A stretch of 64,000 bases of DNA, taken from Rhodocytophaga rosea (GTDB lineage Bacteria; Bacteroidota; Bacteroidia; Cytophagales; 172606-1). A program made the translations under genes and the position numbers. Below, piece after piece: positions 36,312 through 45,839 of the stretch (within the stretch, counting starts at the first letter, position 1; every line of letters begins with the position of its first letter). The notes under the pieces are model-generated. The model made no database searches. It was not told the origin of the DNA and saw nothing but the letters and a program-made list of their open reading frames with translations. The stretch lies in the NCBI RefSeq assembly GCF_010119975.1, contig NZ_CP048222.1, forward strand, positions 3,490,501 through 3,554,500, in the 5' to 3' direction.

Positions 36312-36833
36312 CTAGCTGATATATACTCCGAAATTGCTGGAATCTTCCAGGTTTACCTCGATGTGTTCCTGAATGGTAGTAGAGAGTGAATAGCCCACAT
36401 AATCTGCCGAAATCGGGAATTGCTTGTGGTTTCTGTCTACAATCACCGCTGTCTGGAGTTTTTTAATTTCCACATTTAGAAACGGTTTCAGGCTATAGGC
36501 CAGTGTACGTCCGGTGTTCAATACATCATCCAGCAAAATAATTACTTTGTTGCGGACTACTTCGATATTACAATCCAGGTCGATCTCACTTTGCAAGGGC
36601 GTAAACTTATCCAGGCTCACTTTTACCAGCGTGGTTTTTAATGGGGCAATAGCCGAAAGTTCTTGTTGCAGGATACCTGCAAACAGATAGCCTTTGTCGT
36701 AAATACCTGCCAGTATGATCGCATCCTCCTGAAAATTATTTTCATAAATTTCAAAAGCGATTCTTCTGATTTTTTGCAGGGTTTGTGTTTTGTCCAGTAT
36801 TAGTGTTGTGGTGCCAGCCATATTCCTATACAT
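36312..36833 (-). CDS. Phosphoribosyltransferase, PyrR-like
   Basis: The 173-residue protein is a type I phosphoribosyltransferase. It has an N-terminal helix, AIILAGIYDKGYLFAGILQQ, and the PRPP-binding loop VIILLDDVLNTGRT (97-110). The length and TPLQSEIDLD/DVLNTGRTL pattern resemble PyrR, which has uracil phosphoribosyltransferase activity and in some bacteria regulates pyrimidine genes. Without neighbours of the pyrimidine pathway, a hypoxanthine-type enzyme cannot be excluded. The start may be either ATG 36833 or ATG 36821. It is convergent with the potassium channel gene, only five bases apart. Confidence 0.82.
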   Translation of the reverse strand: MYRNMAGTTTLILDKTQTLQKIRRIAFEIYENNFQEDAIILAGIYDKGYLFAGILQQELSAIAPLKTTLVKVSLDKFTPLQSEIDLDCNIEVVRNKVIILLDDVLNTGRTLAYSLKPFLNVEIKKLQTAVIVDRNHKQFPISADYVGYSLSTTIQEHIEVNLEDSSNFGVYIS

Positions 36834-37219
36834 TCAAGGTACAGGTTGCAAAGTAAAGCGATAATTTGGTAAGCAGAATATAATTTTTCAGCTATTTTAA
36901 GGTAATTTTATAGACTTTATATTCTGGTAGCACTATTGGGCAGTCAGGTTAAATATTGATTCCAGCCCATGGCAAACCTATATGTTTTTTATTCACGGAA
37001 TATGCTTTTACAAGGTATGGGTTAAAAATGATTTGACTTATGAGATCAGAATGGAATTTTGAAAGCAGGCTTATCTGTCAGCTAATGGAAAATAAGGATG
37101 TTTTCGCAGTGATAAGATTTAAACTTTCAGATGCCAAAGTATATAGAAGAATGATACGCAAAAAGAATTTTTAGTACTTTGCCTGATACAAAATAAACCT
37201 GTATTGATCTCTTTTCACT
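36834..37219. other. Intergenic region with one possible 44-codon ORF
   Basis: These 386 bases separate divergent genes. A plus-strand frame 37040-37174 (ATG to TAG, beginning MRSEWNFESRLICQLMENKD) is open for 44 codons with protein-like composition, but it has no recognisable motif. Near 37173-37181, TAGTACTTTG is a partial -7 element for the esterase gene. No terminator or repeat was found. Confidence 0.3.
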
Positions 37220-38071
37220 ATGTTAAAAACCTTTAGAATTCTTTGCTTTTTCTTAAGCCTCTCCTGGATAGCACAAGCAGCTAAAGTGGATACGCTGGTA
37301 GTATACAGCAAAGCCATGCAAAAAAATCTCAAAAATGCAGTAGTATTGCCTTCAGGTTACCAGGCTGGCAAACCAATGCGGGTTTTATATCTCTTACATG
37401 GATTTAGTGATTCATTCGATGCCTGGCTTACCAAACCCTTGCCTGATAAGCAGCTTTTGTCTCAAATGGCTGATAAATACAATACCATTATTGTTTGTCC
37501 GGATGGTGGTTATGGCAGCTGGTATCTGGATAGTCCGGTTAGTAAAGAATTTCAGTACGAAACGTATATCATTAAAGAACTTATCCCTAATGTAGACAGC
37601 AAGTATAAAACCATGGCTTCCAGAGAAGGAAGATTAATTTCTGGCTTAAGTATGGGTGGCCATGGGGCTTTGTACCTGGCTGGCCGGAATCCTTCTATAT
37701 TTATTGCAGCCGGAAGTATTGCCGGCGCCCTGGATATTTCAAGCATTAATGCTGAAAGAGGGGGAGATATTGATAAATGGTTTACTAAACTGCTGGGGCC
37801 GGTTACCCAATATGCCGACCGCTATAAAGCACATTCAGTGATACATATGACCGAAAAATTCAAATCTTCAGGCTTGAAACTGATTGTGGATTGCGGCACT
37901 TCTGATTTTTTATATGAAGCGAACAAAGCTTTTCATAAGAAAATGCTGGAAGAGGGTATTCCACATGAATATACAGAAAGGCCCGGAGAACACAACTGGA
38001 CGTATTTTGTCAATTCTCTGGAGTATCATATGATCTTTTTTCAAAAAGTGTTAGCCCAGTTGCCACAATAA
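37220..38071 (+). CDS. Secreted esterase of the esterase D / antigen 85 type
   Basis: The 283-residue precursor has a signal peptide (ILCFFLSLSWIAQAAK). The alpha/beta hydrolase core shows VLYLLHGFSDSFDAW (55-69), CPDGGYGSWYLDSP (93-106), nucleophile elbow SGLSMGGHGA with Ser144, Asp229 in CGTSDF and His258 in PGEHNW. The pattern is typical of secreted Esterase_1 family enzymes in Bacteroidota, often acetyl- or feruloyl-xylan esterases or S-formylglutathione hydrolase relatives. The next gene, a DUF1080 hydrolase, starts 25 bases downstream, so both may act on the same plant polysaccharide or glycoside in the periplasm. Confidence 0.88.
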   Translation: MLKTFRILCFFLSLSWIAQAAKVDTLVVYSKAMQKNLKNAVVLPSGYQAGKPMRVLYLLHGFSDSFDAWLTKPLPDKQLLSQMADKYNTIIVCPDGGYGSWYLDSPVSKEFQYETYIIKELIPNVDSKYKTMASREGRLISGLSMGGHGALYLAGRNPSIFIAAGSIAGALDISSINAERGGDIDKWFTKLLGPVTQYADRYKAHSVIHMTEKFKSSGLKLIVDCGTSDFLYEANKAFHKKMLEEGIPHEYTERPGEHNWTYFVNSLEYHMIFFQKVLAQLPQ

Positions 38072-38096
38072 ATATTAACTATCTAGCTCATATTCT

Positions 38097-38795
38097 ATGA
38101 AAATCATTTATCTGTGCTTCATACTGGTCAGTATCTTTTGCAGTAGTACATGCTGCCAGGCACAAACCAAAAGCTTATTCAATGGCAAAGATTTAAGCGG
38201 GTGGCATGCAGATGTGCCGGATATGGATAATAATCCTTCTGTAAAATCACCCTTTATTGTCCGCAATGGCATGCTGGTGAGTATGGGAAATCCAGGTGGA
38301 CATTTAATTACAGATGCAATTTACCAGAATTACCGCCTGGAAGTAGAATACCGCTTTGCCGGAGAACCTGGAAATTGTGGCGCTCTGGTGCATGCTTCTA
38401 CTCCGAGGGCACTATACAAAATGTTTCCCAAATCCATTGAGGTACAAATGATGCATGAAAATGCCGGTGATTTCTGGTGTATTGTGGAAGATATTAGTGT
38501 ACCGGATATGGAAAAGCGCCGGGGTGACAAAAATAAATGGGGCACCACCGAAGATAAATTGCGCCGCATTCTTAACCTGACAGATGGTACAGAAAAACCT
38601 CTGGGTCAATGGAACCGGATGGTGATCGAATGCCTGAATGATTCTGTTAAAGTCTGGCTTAACAACGACCTGGTGAATTACGGCTTCAACTGCACTGCAC
38701 AAAAAGGACAAATTGCCTTGCAAGCGGAAGGGGCTGAAGTGGAGTTCAGAAAGGTGGCACTCACGCCTATTACCAAACTAAGTGAAAAACAATAG
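38097..38795 (+). CDS. DUF1080 family (3-keto-disaccharide hydrolase-like) lipoprotein or secreted protein
   Basis: The 232-residue protein has a signal peptide (LCFILVSIFCSSTCCQAQ) with cysteines that may serve as a lipobox. The concanavalin-like DUF1080 domain starts LFNGKDLSGWH and has RLEVEYRFAGEPGNCGALVH, EVQMMHENAGDFWCI, and WNRMVIECLNDSVKVWLNND. Members include enzymes cleaving 3-keto-glycosides. The gene follows the esterase by 25 bases on the same strand and forms a two-gene operon. The exact substrate is unknown. Confidence 0.87.
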   Translation: MKIIYLCFILVSIFCSSTCCQAQTKSLFNGKDLSGWHADVPDMDNNPSVKSPFIVRNGMLVSMGNPGGHLITDAIYQNYRLEVEYRFAGEPGNCGALVHASTPRALYKMFPKSIEVQMMHENAGDFWCIVEDISVPDMEKRRGDKNKWGTTEDKLRRILNLTDGTEKPLGQWNRMVIECLNDSVKVWLNNDLVNYGFNCTAQKGQIALQAEGAEVEFRKVALTPITKLSEKQ

Positions 38796-38803
38796 AAGCT
38801 ACT

Positions 38804-39253
38804 TTATTTTTTCTGCAGGTAAAAAGTAAGTTCAAGCAAACTCATAAAATTCAGAGAGTTTTCGGCTTCAGAGTTAAAATAGCCCAAGCCGGTTTCGGCA
38901 GTCAGGCTGAATCTTTTGCTTTCAAAAGGGAAATACTCAATCCCAACCGGCACTTTTATATACACAGTATTGAACCGGTCAAATGACTGGTCAGCTAGGA
39001 TATAGCTACCTACGCCAACACCAAGATATAGCTTTGCTTTATCTTCATTTACCAACCGTTTGATTCCATTGATCTCTGGAATGACAAGTATATCATTCCC
39101 AATTCGAAAGTTAGTTCTGAAAATAAGTCCAAGGTTTTTGTCCGGAGAAGTTTTCAGGTTAAATCCAGAGGAACCTACGCCGAGACCGATTTGAGAAAAA
39201 GTGAAGGTGCAACTCGCAAACAATAATAAGGCGAGGAAAACTAGTTTTTTCAT
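38804..39253 (-). CDS. Small outer-membrane beta-barrel-like protein
   Basis: The 149-residue precursor has a signal peptide (LVFLALLLFASCTFTFSQ). The mature part is made of alternating hydrophobic and polar residues with glycine turns (IGLGVGSSGFNLKTSPDKNL, AKLYLGVGVGSYILADQ), and it ends LLELTFYLQKK. This is the outline of a six- to eight-strand outer-membrane barrel ending in aromatic residues near the C-terminus. I do not recognise a named family. It is convergent with the DUF1080 gene and separated from the glycosidase gene by a terminator. Confidence 0.65.
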   Translation of the reverse strand: MKKLVFLALLLFASCTFTFSQIGLGVGSSGFNLKTSPDKNLGLIFRTNFRIGNDILVIPEINGIKRLVNEDKAKLYLGVGVGSYILADQSFDRFNTVYIKVPVGIEYFPFESKRFSLTAETGLGYFNSEAENSLNFMSLLELTFYLQKK

Positions 39254-39281
39254 GGCTGGTTAAATTGATTTCGCAAATAAC

Positions 39282-39315
39282 AAAAAAACCTGTTATGTAT
39301 ATAAATAACAGGTTT
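39282..39315 (-). terminator. Intrinsic terminator of the glycosidase-hydrolase gene
   Basis: On the minus strand, AAACCTGTTAT (39315-39305) pairs with ATAACAGGTTT (39296-39286), leaving an 8-base loop. This 11-bp stem is followed by TTTT (39285-39282). It lies 24 bases after the stop codon at 39339. Confidence 0.8.
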
Positions 39316-39338
39316 ATGTAATCAAATTTTAAGTGTCT

Positions 39339-42326
39339 TTACTCCGATTTTTTGATGCTGGTCACACTGGTATGATTCAATGTCTGGTAATTGATAATGG
39401 ATTTGTAGATCACATCCTGTACATTCCGGCGCACATTGTATTTCATTAGTTTCTCGTTGTGTGCAGTGGGATATACCCGGTTAGAAAGGAAAATATATAC
39501 AAGCTCCTCCTCAGGATCAACCCATGCAAATGTGCCGGTAAATCCGGAATGCCCAAATGAATTTCTGGAAGCAAGGTCAGAAACTTGTCCACCACCTTCT
39601 GGCCGGGGTCTGTCCCAGCCTAAGCCTCGCCGGTTGCCTTTGTTATAGCTTTTGGTGAAAACCGGAATAGTAGGTTCGAGAAAATAGCGTCTGCCTCCGT
39701 AATCTCCTTTTTGTAAGTTCATCTGCATCAGAATAGCCAGATCGTTGGCATTACTAAATAAACCAGCATGGCCGGCTACACCACCCATCATGGCTGCACC
39801 CTGGTCATGAACACTTCCTCTAATGAGCTGTCCTCTGAAAATTTTATCTTTTTCTGTGGGCGCAATACACGATTCAGTAAACTTGCAAAGCGGATTAAAA
39901 GTAAGTGTATGTAAACCTAAGGGTTGATAAAAATTCTGGCTTAAAAAATCTTCAATAGGCTGGTTTAGTAATCTTTCGGCCACTTTTTGCATCATGTAAA
40001 AACCTAAATCACTATATTCAAATCGGTGTTGAGCCTGTTTTTTAGGTTTATACAATAACCTGGATTGAATGGTCCACTTCCAGAGAGAATCTTCCAGAGC
40101 AGCCATGCCATACATGCCAGGCGCAATTTCCAAAGGATATAAGTTATTTTGAATCTGACTATAAAAGGTAGAACTCAACCCAGTGCGGGTTTTTGTTTTT
40201 TCCCAGTGGGCAAGATAGGCGATAAGTCCTGCCTGATGCATCAAAATATCCCGGATGAGCATATTTTCTTTATTGCTGCCTTTCAGTTCCGGAAGGTAAA
40301 AAGAAGCCTTCTGATTTACGTCCAGCAGTTGTCTTTCGTGTAAAAACATCACCGCCTGCAAGGTTGCTGCTACTTTAGTTACAGAAGCAATATCGTACAT
40401 AGTGGTAGGCAATACTGGCTCCAGAGAATCATAGGATAAATGCCCATAGGATTTATTGAACACCACTTTCCCGTTCTTGGCCACCAATACCTGACAGCCG
40501 GGCATTACAAAATCTTTGATGGATGCATTTACAATACTATCTATTCCGGATTCCAGGAAAGTAGAACTCATTCCTGCATCTTCAGGAGCAGTATAACCTA
40601 GTCTTCTCAGGGATTCTGTAACGACACCTGTACCTGAAACATAGGGCTCGCCAGCCGTTACCGGCAGTTTTCCTTTTGCTTCAATAGCGCCAAACAACAC
40701 CTGAGCTGCCAGACTCTGGGTAAGTTCATTGTCTTCATAGGCACAAACCAGGTGATTAATCCGATCAAAATATTTCAGGCTATATGGATTTCCAAATACA
40801 ACCAATGACATCTGTGTTTTAGTGCGCAGCCTTTCAATGAATGTACGGGTTTGCTGGCTTATTCCATATGACTTTGAAGCAGCGTTATTCATCTTATGGA
40901 TACTTACCATCACCACCTTAAAATTGCTCAATTTTTCCAGCAGAATTTCATATTCAGCATCCGTAGCTTTGTCGGCAGGCAAAGTATACTGTTGGACAAA
41001 AGTGTATTTGCTTAAGGTTTGCTGAAACTCATTATCCGCTGATAATCCAATAGAAACTGAAGCAAAGCTAGTAGTATCCAGCATACGGTAAGGAATCAGA
41101 TTACGTTCATTTCGTACCACTGTTAGCGCCTGCTGATATAAATTGCGATTTACCAATCTGGCTTGCGGATTATTGAGGTCAGCATGCAAATGTGCTGTTT
41201 CTATAGGATCTATGGTATGTAAGCCTGCCCAGTATTTGCCGGATAATATTTTTTTCACTTTCGCATCTACTTCAGCCTGAGTTATTTTCTTACCCCGGAT
41301 CGCTTTCTTAATCTGCTTAATTGCTTCCGGAACATCTTCTGAAAACAATAATACATCGTTTCCTGCCAGTAGCGCGAGCATATCTACTTCGCCGGCTTTG
41401 TGCGACTGGCTTACACCCTTCATATTTAAGGCATCAGTAAAAACTAAACCTTTAAAGCCTAATTCTTTTTTCAGCAGGTCTGTTACCACTGGTTTAGAAA
41501 GGGTTGTAGCCCGGTTTTTAGTTTCGTCATAGGCCGGCACATACATATGTGCTACCATTACACTCATCAGGCTATCAGCAAAAAGCTTTTTAAACGGATA
41601 CAATTCTGTTTCGCTCATCCGTTTGCGGGAATGATTAATTACAGGAAGGGCCACATGAGAATCGGTATCAGTATCACCATGTCCGGGAAAATGTTTGGCA
41701 TTGGCCATAATCCCATTGTGCTGTAAGCCTTGCATATAGGCAATTCCTTTGGCCGCTACATTTTCTTTATCTTCCCCAAAAGACCTTACACCGATGACAG
41801 GATTATTCTGGTTACTATTTATATCTACGACCGGAGCAAAATTAATATGTACCCCCAGCCGTTTACACTGACGGGCAATTTCTTCGCCCATGCGGTAGAT
41901 ATTGTCGTTATCAGCAATGGCTCCCAAGGTCATTTGCCGGGGATAACTGATGGTACTGTCTAAACGCATGCCCAAGCCCCATTCTGCATCCATACCAATC
42001 AGTAAAGGAACTTTAGAAATAGACTGGTATTTGTTAGTTAAATTGGCTTGCCTTACTGGTCCGCCCTGAAAAAATATAAGTCCGCCAATACTCTGGTTGC
42101 GAATTAATGATTCAATTTCCTTCTGATGTTTCTCATTCTGGTTAGAATAAGCAGCTACCATAAACAATTGCCCGATGCGTTCGTCTGCATCCAGAGCGTT
42201 AAAAACGCTATCTACCCACCTGCTTTGGTTGGCTTTATAAGCATATTTTGCTGGCTCTTTTTCAGAGGCAATCGATAAGAAAATAATAGACGGTAAAAGA
42301 AACAGCACCAAAACTTTTTTCAACAT
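39339..42326 (-). CDS. GH3 beta-N-acetylglucosaminidase fused to class C beta-lactamase-like serine hydrolase
   Basis: The 995-residue exported protein combines two enzymes. The N-terminal GH3 domain (about 35-375) has GMDAEWGLGMRLD, the NagZ-type loop KHFPGHGDTDTDSH (211-224) and nucleophile Asp298 in FTDALNM. A GH3 C-terminal domain (about 395-565) follows. The C-terminal serine hydrolase (about 585-990) has SVTK (Ser648-Lys651, SxxK), YSD in FEYSDLGFYM and a GHSGFTG motif. This fusion recurs in Bacteroidota and probably trims peptidoglycan: removing GlcNAc and cleaving a peptide or ester bond. Recycling of muropeptides in the periplasm is inferred. The signal peptide is at 1-20. Confidence 0.92.
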   Translation of the reverse strand: MLKKVLVLFLLPSIIFLSIASEKEPAKYAYKANQSRWVDSVFNALDADERIGQLFMVAAYSNQNEKHQKEIESLIRNQSIGGLIFFQGGPVRQANLTNKYQSISKVPLLIGMDAEWGLGMRLDSTISYPRQMTLGAIADNDNIYRMGEEIARQCKRLGVHINFAPVVDINSNQNNPVIGVRSFGEDKENVAAKGIAYMQGLQHNGIMANAKHFPGHGDTDTDSHVALPVINHSRKRMSETELYPFKKLFADSLMSVMVAHMYVPAYDETKNRATTLSKPVVTDLLKKELGFKGLVFTDALNMKGVSQSHKAGEVDMLALLAGNDVLLFSEDVPEAIKQIKKAIRGKKITQAEVDAKVKKILSGKYWAGLHTIDPIETAHLHADLNNPQARLVNRNLYQQALTVVRNERNLIPYRMLDTTSFASVSIGLSADNEFQQTLSKYTFVQQYTLPADKATDAEYEILLEKLSNFKVVMVSIHKMNNAASKSYGISQQTRTFIERLRTKTQMSLVVFGNPYSLKYFDRINHLVCAYEDNELTQSLAAQVLFGAIEAKGKLPVTAGEPYVSGTGVVTESLRRLGYTAPEDAGMSSTFLESGIDSIVNASIKDFVMPGCQVLVAKNGKVVFNKSYGHLSYDSLEPVLPTTMYDIASVTKVAATLQAVMFLHERQLLDVNQKASFYLPELKGSNKENMLIRDILMHQAGLIAYLAHWEKTKTRTGLSSTFYSQIQNNLYPLEIAPGMYGMAALEDSLWKWTIQSRLLYKPKKQAQHRFEYSDLGFYMMQKVAERLLNQPIEDFLSQNFYQPLGLHTLTFNPLCKFTESCIAPTEKDKIFRGQLIRGSVHDQGAAMMGGVAGHAGLFSNANDLAILMQMNLQKGDYGGRRYFLEPTIPVFTKSYNKGNRRGLGWDRPRPEGGGQVSDLASRNSFGHSGFTGTFAWVDPEEELVYIFLSNRVYPTAHNEKLMKYNVRRNVQDVIYKSIINYQTLNHTSVTSIKKSE

Positions 42327-42416
42327 AGCAGGGTTTCTTAGATAGGTAAAGGTTTTAGAATTAAGCCATGAAAATACTTATTTTTACAGAAATAACCGAC
42401 AATAATTAACCCGAAT

Positions 42417-43022
42417 ATGAAAATTCCATCACTTGTTCGTGTACCAAAATACAGACGATTTAATTTTGAGCCCAGGCATTACGACCCTATCAAAGAGGAC
42501 CTCAAAAACCGTACAGAACTCATAGAACAGCAATTAAAAAACCAATCGAGCGATTCCGCAACCAAACACCGTATTTCTGAAGCTTTCATTAGAGATAAGT
42601 ACCGGACAGGCGGAAAAGTGAATATTTTGCAGCTGGCGCTTGTGTTTATACTCAGCGCTACCTTTGTCGGATTCCTTTACATTGGCTTTTATGCTTTCTT
42701 TATTACAGGTGTAATTATTCTATTATATGTGCTCTTTCAGCTGGGCACCTTTAAAGGAATAACAGAAATGCTAAACCGCAAAGAAGAACCTGAAGAAGAA
42801 ACAACAGCTGCTAAAAAAATTGCCGCCGGACAAATGCGGGAAGGCCAGTATTTTTACCGGGAACGTACAATTAGCAAAAAAGGTAATTACAAATTATTAT
42901 TGCTTGTAGCGGCAACGGCAGTAGCGGCTGGGTATTACTTGTTTGCCTTAAATGGAATTATGTGCCTGCTGCTCATTTTTGTACTACTCATTATGTTTGT
43001 AAAAGAATCCAGTAAAGGCTAA
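42417..43022 (+). CDS. Conserved membrane protein encoded with mutL, unknown function
   Basis: The 201-residue protein has a basic soluble start ([20 protein letters not shown]). Two hydrophobic pairs follow, about 68-105 ([20 protein letters not shown]...) and about 160-195. The [12 protein letters not shown] stretch is a conserved signature I associate with a Bacteroidota family commonly adjacent to mutL, but no function is known. Its TAA stop overlaps the mutL ATG by one base (TAATG), so the two are co-translated. Confidence 0.72.
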   Translation: MKIPSLVRVPKYRRFNFEPRHYDPIKEDLKNRTELIEQQLKNQSSDSATKHRISEAFIRDKYRTGGKVNILQLALVFILSATFVGFLYIGFYAFFITGVIILLYVLFQLGTFKGITEMLNRKEEPEEETTAAKKIAAGQMREGQYFYRERTISKKGNYKLLLLVAATAVAAGYYLFALNGIMCLLLIFVLLIMFVKESSKG

Positions 43023-44881
43023 TGACAGATATTATCCGTTTGTTGCCGGATGCAATTGCCAATCAGATTGCAGCAGGTGAAGTAGTGCAGCGCCCGGCAT
43101 CTGTCGTGAAGGAATTACTTGAAAACTCAGTAGATGCTAAGAGTACTTCCATTCAGCTCATCATCAGGGAAGCCGGAAAATCGCTGGTGCAGGTAATTGA
43201 TGATGGTATGGGCATGTCGGAAACAGATGCCAGAATGAGCTTTGAGCGCCACGCTACTTCTAAAATCCGCACGTCTGATGATCTGTTTTCCATCCGCACA
43301 TTAGGCTTCCGGGGAGAAGCACTGGCTTCCATCGCAGCGGTAGCCCAGGTAGAATTACGTACCCGACGGTCCTCCGATGAACTGGGAAGTCTGATCCGGG
43401 TGGAAGCATCGCAGATAAAAGTACAGGAAGCCACAGCCAGCCTGCCAGGTACAAATCTATCCGTAAAAAACCTGTTTTTTAACGTACCAGCCCGGCGTAA
43501 TTTTCTGCGTTCCAATGCAGTGGAAATGCGGCATGTGCTGGATGAATTTCAAAGAGTAGCCCTGGCGAATCCGGAGATTAGTTTTGCGCTATATCATAAC
43601 GATGCAGAAGTATACAACCTGCCCGCAGGTAAGCTAAGTCACCGGATTGTAAGTATTTTTGGAAAGAATTACCGGGAACAATTAGCGCCCTGCCAGGAAG
43701 AAACACCTTTTGTAAAAGTGACCGGGTACATTGGTAAACCTGAGTTTGCCCGGAAAACGAGAGGTGAGCAATTTTTCTTTGTAAACAACCGGTATGTGCG
43801 TCATAATTATTTGCATCATGCGGTAATGAGCGCCTTTGAAGGATTATTGCCTGACGATAGTTATCCGTTTTATGTGTTGTTCATTGAAATAGATCCGGTT
43901 CATATAGATATTAATGTGCATCCGACGAAGACAGAGATAAAGTTTGATGACGAGCGTTCGGTATATGCCATTGTGCTGGCTTCGGTGAGAAAGGCTTTAG
44001 GTTCGCATAATATTGCGCCTTCTCTGGATTTTGGGTTCAATGTTAATTTTCCAACGCTAGATACAAAGCCCATCTTCGATAATGGGTTTAGTAGTGAAGG
44101 TAGTTCGGACAGTAATTCCTATGAAAAAACGCCTAGGGAAAAATCTAACCTTCAAAACTGGACGGCTTTGTACCAGGAGTTTCAGCGAAGCTTTCCAAAA
44201 GAACAAATTCCGGAAGAAACCCCTGAAACTGTAGTGCGGCAATCACTCACCTTTGAGAGTAAAGTAAATGTGACTCCGGCTGATTCGCCGGTACCAGAAC
44301 CTGTGGAAACAGAAAGGGTAATGCCTGTTTTTCAGTTACACAACCGGTTTATTATTACGCAGGTAAAAAGTGGTATGATGCTCATCGATCAGCAGGCGGC
44401 TCATGAACGCATTTTGTATGATAAGTTTAAAGCCAATTTGCACGAAGCCAAAGGTATTTCCCAGCAATCTTTGTTTCCGGTAACTATCGACCTGAATCCT
44501 TCAGATTTTCAGTTGCTAATGGAAATTCAGGAAGAAGTGAGCCAGCTAGGGTTTGTATTGCGTGTCCTGGGAAAAAATACTGTCGTGGTAGAAGGGATTC
44601 CGGCAGAAGCAGCTCTGGGCAGGGAGAAAGAGTTGATTGAAGGCTTAATTGAACAATTTAAGTGGAACCAGGCGCAGATTAATCTTAATCCCAAAGAGAA
44701 CATTGCCCGTTCAATGGCTAGGCGGTCGGCTATGAAACGGGGCATCCGATTATCTCATGAGGAAATGAGTAAGCTGGTAGAAAAATTATTTGCCTCCTCG
44801 AATCCGAATTATGCGCCAGATGGTAGCCCTACGCTCACCGTGTTGAATTTAGAGAAAATCAATAGTTTTTTTATTAAATAA
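43022..44881 (+). CDS. mutL: DNA mismatch repair protein MutL
   Basis: The 619-residue protein has the GHKL ATPase domain: [20 protein letters not shown] with Glu34 in [15 protein letters not shown] (60-65) and [10 protein letters not shown] (95-104). A transducer domain and C-terminal dimerisation domain follow. The endonuclease metal motif appears as DQQAAHE (456-462) instead of DQHAxxE, and the CPHGRP motif of nicking MutLs is APDGSP near residue 600, so nuclease activity may be weak or absent. MutL couples MutS mismatch recognition to strand removal. Translation is coupled to the upstream membrane-protein gene. Confidence 0.96.
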   Translation: MTDIIRLLPDAIANQIAAGEVVQRPASVVKELLENSVDAKSTSIQLIIREAGKSLVQVIDDGMGMSETDARMSFERHATSKIRTSDDLFSIRTLGFRGEALASIAAVAQVELRTRRSSDELGSLIRVEASQIKVQEATASLPGTNLSVKNLFFNVPARRNFLRSNAVEMRHVLDEFQRVALANPEISFALYHNDAEVYNLPAGKLSHRIVSIFGKNYREQLAPCQEETPFVKVTGYIGKPEFARKTRGEQFFFVNNRYVRHNYLHHAVMSAFEGLLPDDSYPFYVLFIEIDPVHIDINVHPTKTEIKFDDERSVYAIVLASVRKALGSHNIAPSLDFGFNVNFPTLDTKPIFDNGFSSEGSSDSNSYEKTPREKSNLQNWTALYQEFQRSFPKEQIPEETPETVVRQSLTFESKVNVTPADSPVPEPVETERVMPVFQLHNRFIITQVKSGMMLIDQQAAHERILYDKFKANLHEAKGISQQSLFPVTIDLNPSDFQLLMEIQEEVSQLGFVLRVLGKNTVVVEGIPAEAALGREKELIEGLIEQFKWNQAQINLNPKENIARSMARRSAMKRGIRLSHEEMSKLVEKLFASSNPNYAPDGSPTLTVLNLEKINSFFIK

Positions 44882-45034
44882 TTGGGTACAGCCAAATGCT
44901 TATGTATTTTAGCAAGCAGGTACCTCCGGCCACAGTATCTTACTTTCCGGATTAGTTCACCCAGTTTTTATTTATTAGTTGACTTGTAAGCTTTCTGTGG
45001 AATCAGAAAAGCTATACGCATATACACTTAGCGC

Positions 45035-45826
45035 ATGGGATTTAACCTGACACCGATGGTTAGAAATTTATTGCTACTGAATGTAGTAATATTTATTCTG
45101 CAAAAATCGGAATTATCATTTATGGCATATCTGCCGCTTAGGCCTCTCCAGTCAGATTTTTTCATGCCACACCAGCTGCTCACCTATATGTTTCTGCATG
45201 ATACTTCTGGCTGGAGGCATATTTTGAGTAACATGATCGGACTGGTCATATTTGGCCCTTTACTGGAACAATTCTGGGGGCCTAAGCGCTTCCTGTTTTT
45301 TTATTTATTTACGGGAATAGGAGCTGGTGTGCTTCATTCGGGAGTTACTTATTACGAAGTAAACCAGATCCGGGAAGCGACTGAAATATATTTACAAGAC
45401 CCAACTCCCGGAAAATTTGTATCTTACATCAGTAAGTATGCTTCTCAATTGTATACCAATAATTTTGAGTTTATCAACAACTTTGAGGAGAATCCTTCTA
45501 ACCCACAGATTATCCAGGAAACTAAGAACTTTGTCAGACAATATTATAGTGAGCGTTCAAGTATTCCTACTATGGGAGCATCAGGTGCCGTATTTGGAAT
45601 TCTGATGGCATTTGGCTTACTTTTTCCGAATACGGAAATATTATTGTATTTTCTTTTTCCAGTAAAGGCTAAATATATTGTAGCCCTATACGGAATTTAT
45701 GAGGTATTTGCAGGATTTCAGCAGGCACCAGGCGACAGCGTAGCACATTTTGCCCACATCGGCGGAATGCTTTTTGCGTATATTCTCGTTAAACACTGGG
45801 GTAGTCAGCGAAATAAGTTTTATTAA
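45035..45826 (+). CDS. Rhomboid intramembrane serine protease (first of a pair)
   Basis: The 263-residue protein has six membrane helices. The catalytic serine is Ser183 in TMGASGAVFGIL and the catalytic histidine is His241 in HFAHIGGMLFAY. The N-terminal hallmark HDTSGWRHILSNMIGL (HxxxxHxxxN type) is also present. A hydrophilic insert of about 60 residues (about 115-175) lies between helices. Rhomboids cleave transmembrane proteins inside the membrane. The second rhomboid gene starts 13 bases downstream, a paired arrangement common in Bacteroidota. Confidence 0.92.
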   Translation: MGFNLTPMVRNLLLLNVVIFILQKSELSFMAYLPLRPLQSDFFMPHQLLTYMFLHDTSGWRHILSNMIGLVIFGPLLEQFWGPKRFLFFYLFTGIGAGVLHSGVTYYEVNQIREATEIYLQDPTPGKFVSYISKYASQLYTNNFEFINNFEENPSNPQIIQETKNFVRQYYSERSSIPTMGASGAVFGILMAFGLLFPNTEILLYFLFPVKAKYIVALYGIYEVFAGFQQAPGDSVAHFAHIGGMLFAYILVKHWGSQRNKFY

Positions 45827-45839
45827 CACATATAAAAGC

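Noticed and set aside
45750-45839. Upstream extension of the second rhomboid gene
   Set aside because: This 30-codon stretch overlaps the first rhomboid's coding end in another frame, and the family normally begins at the ATG at 45840.
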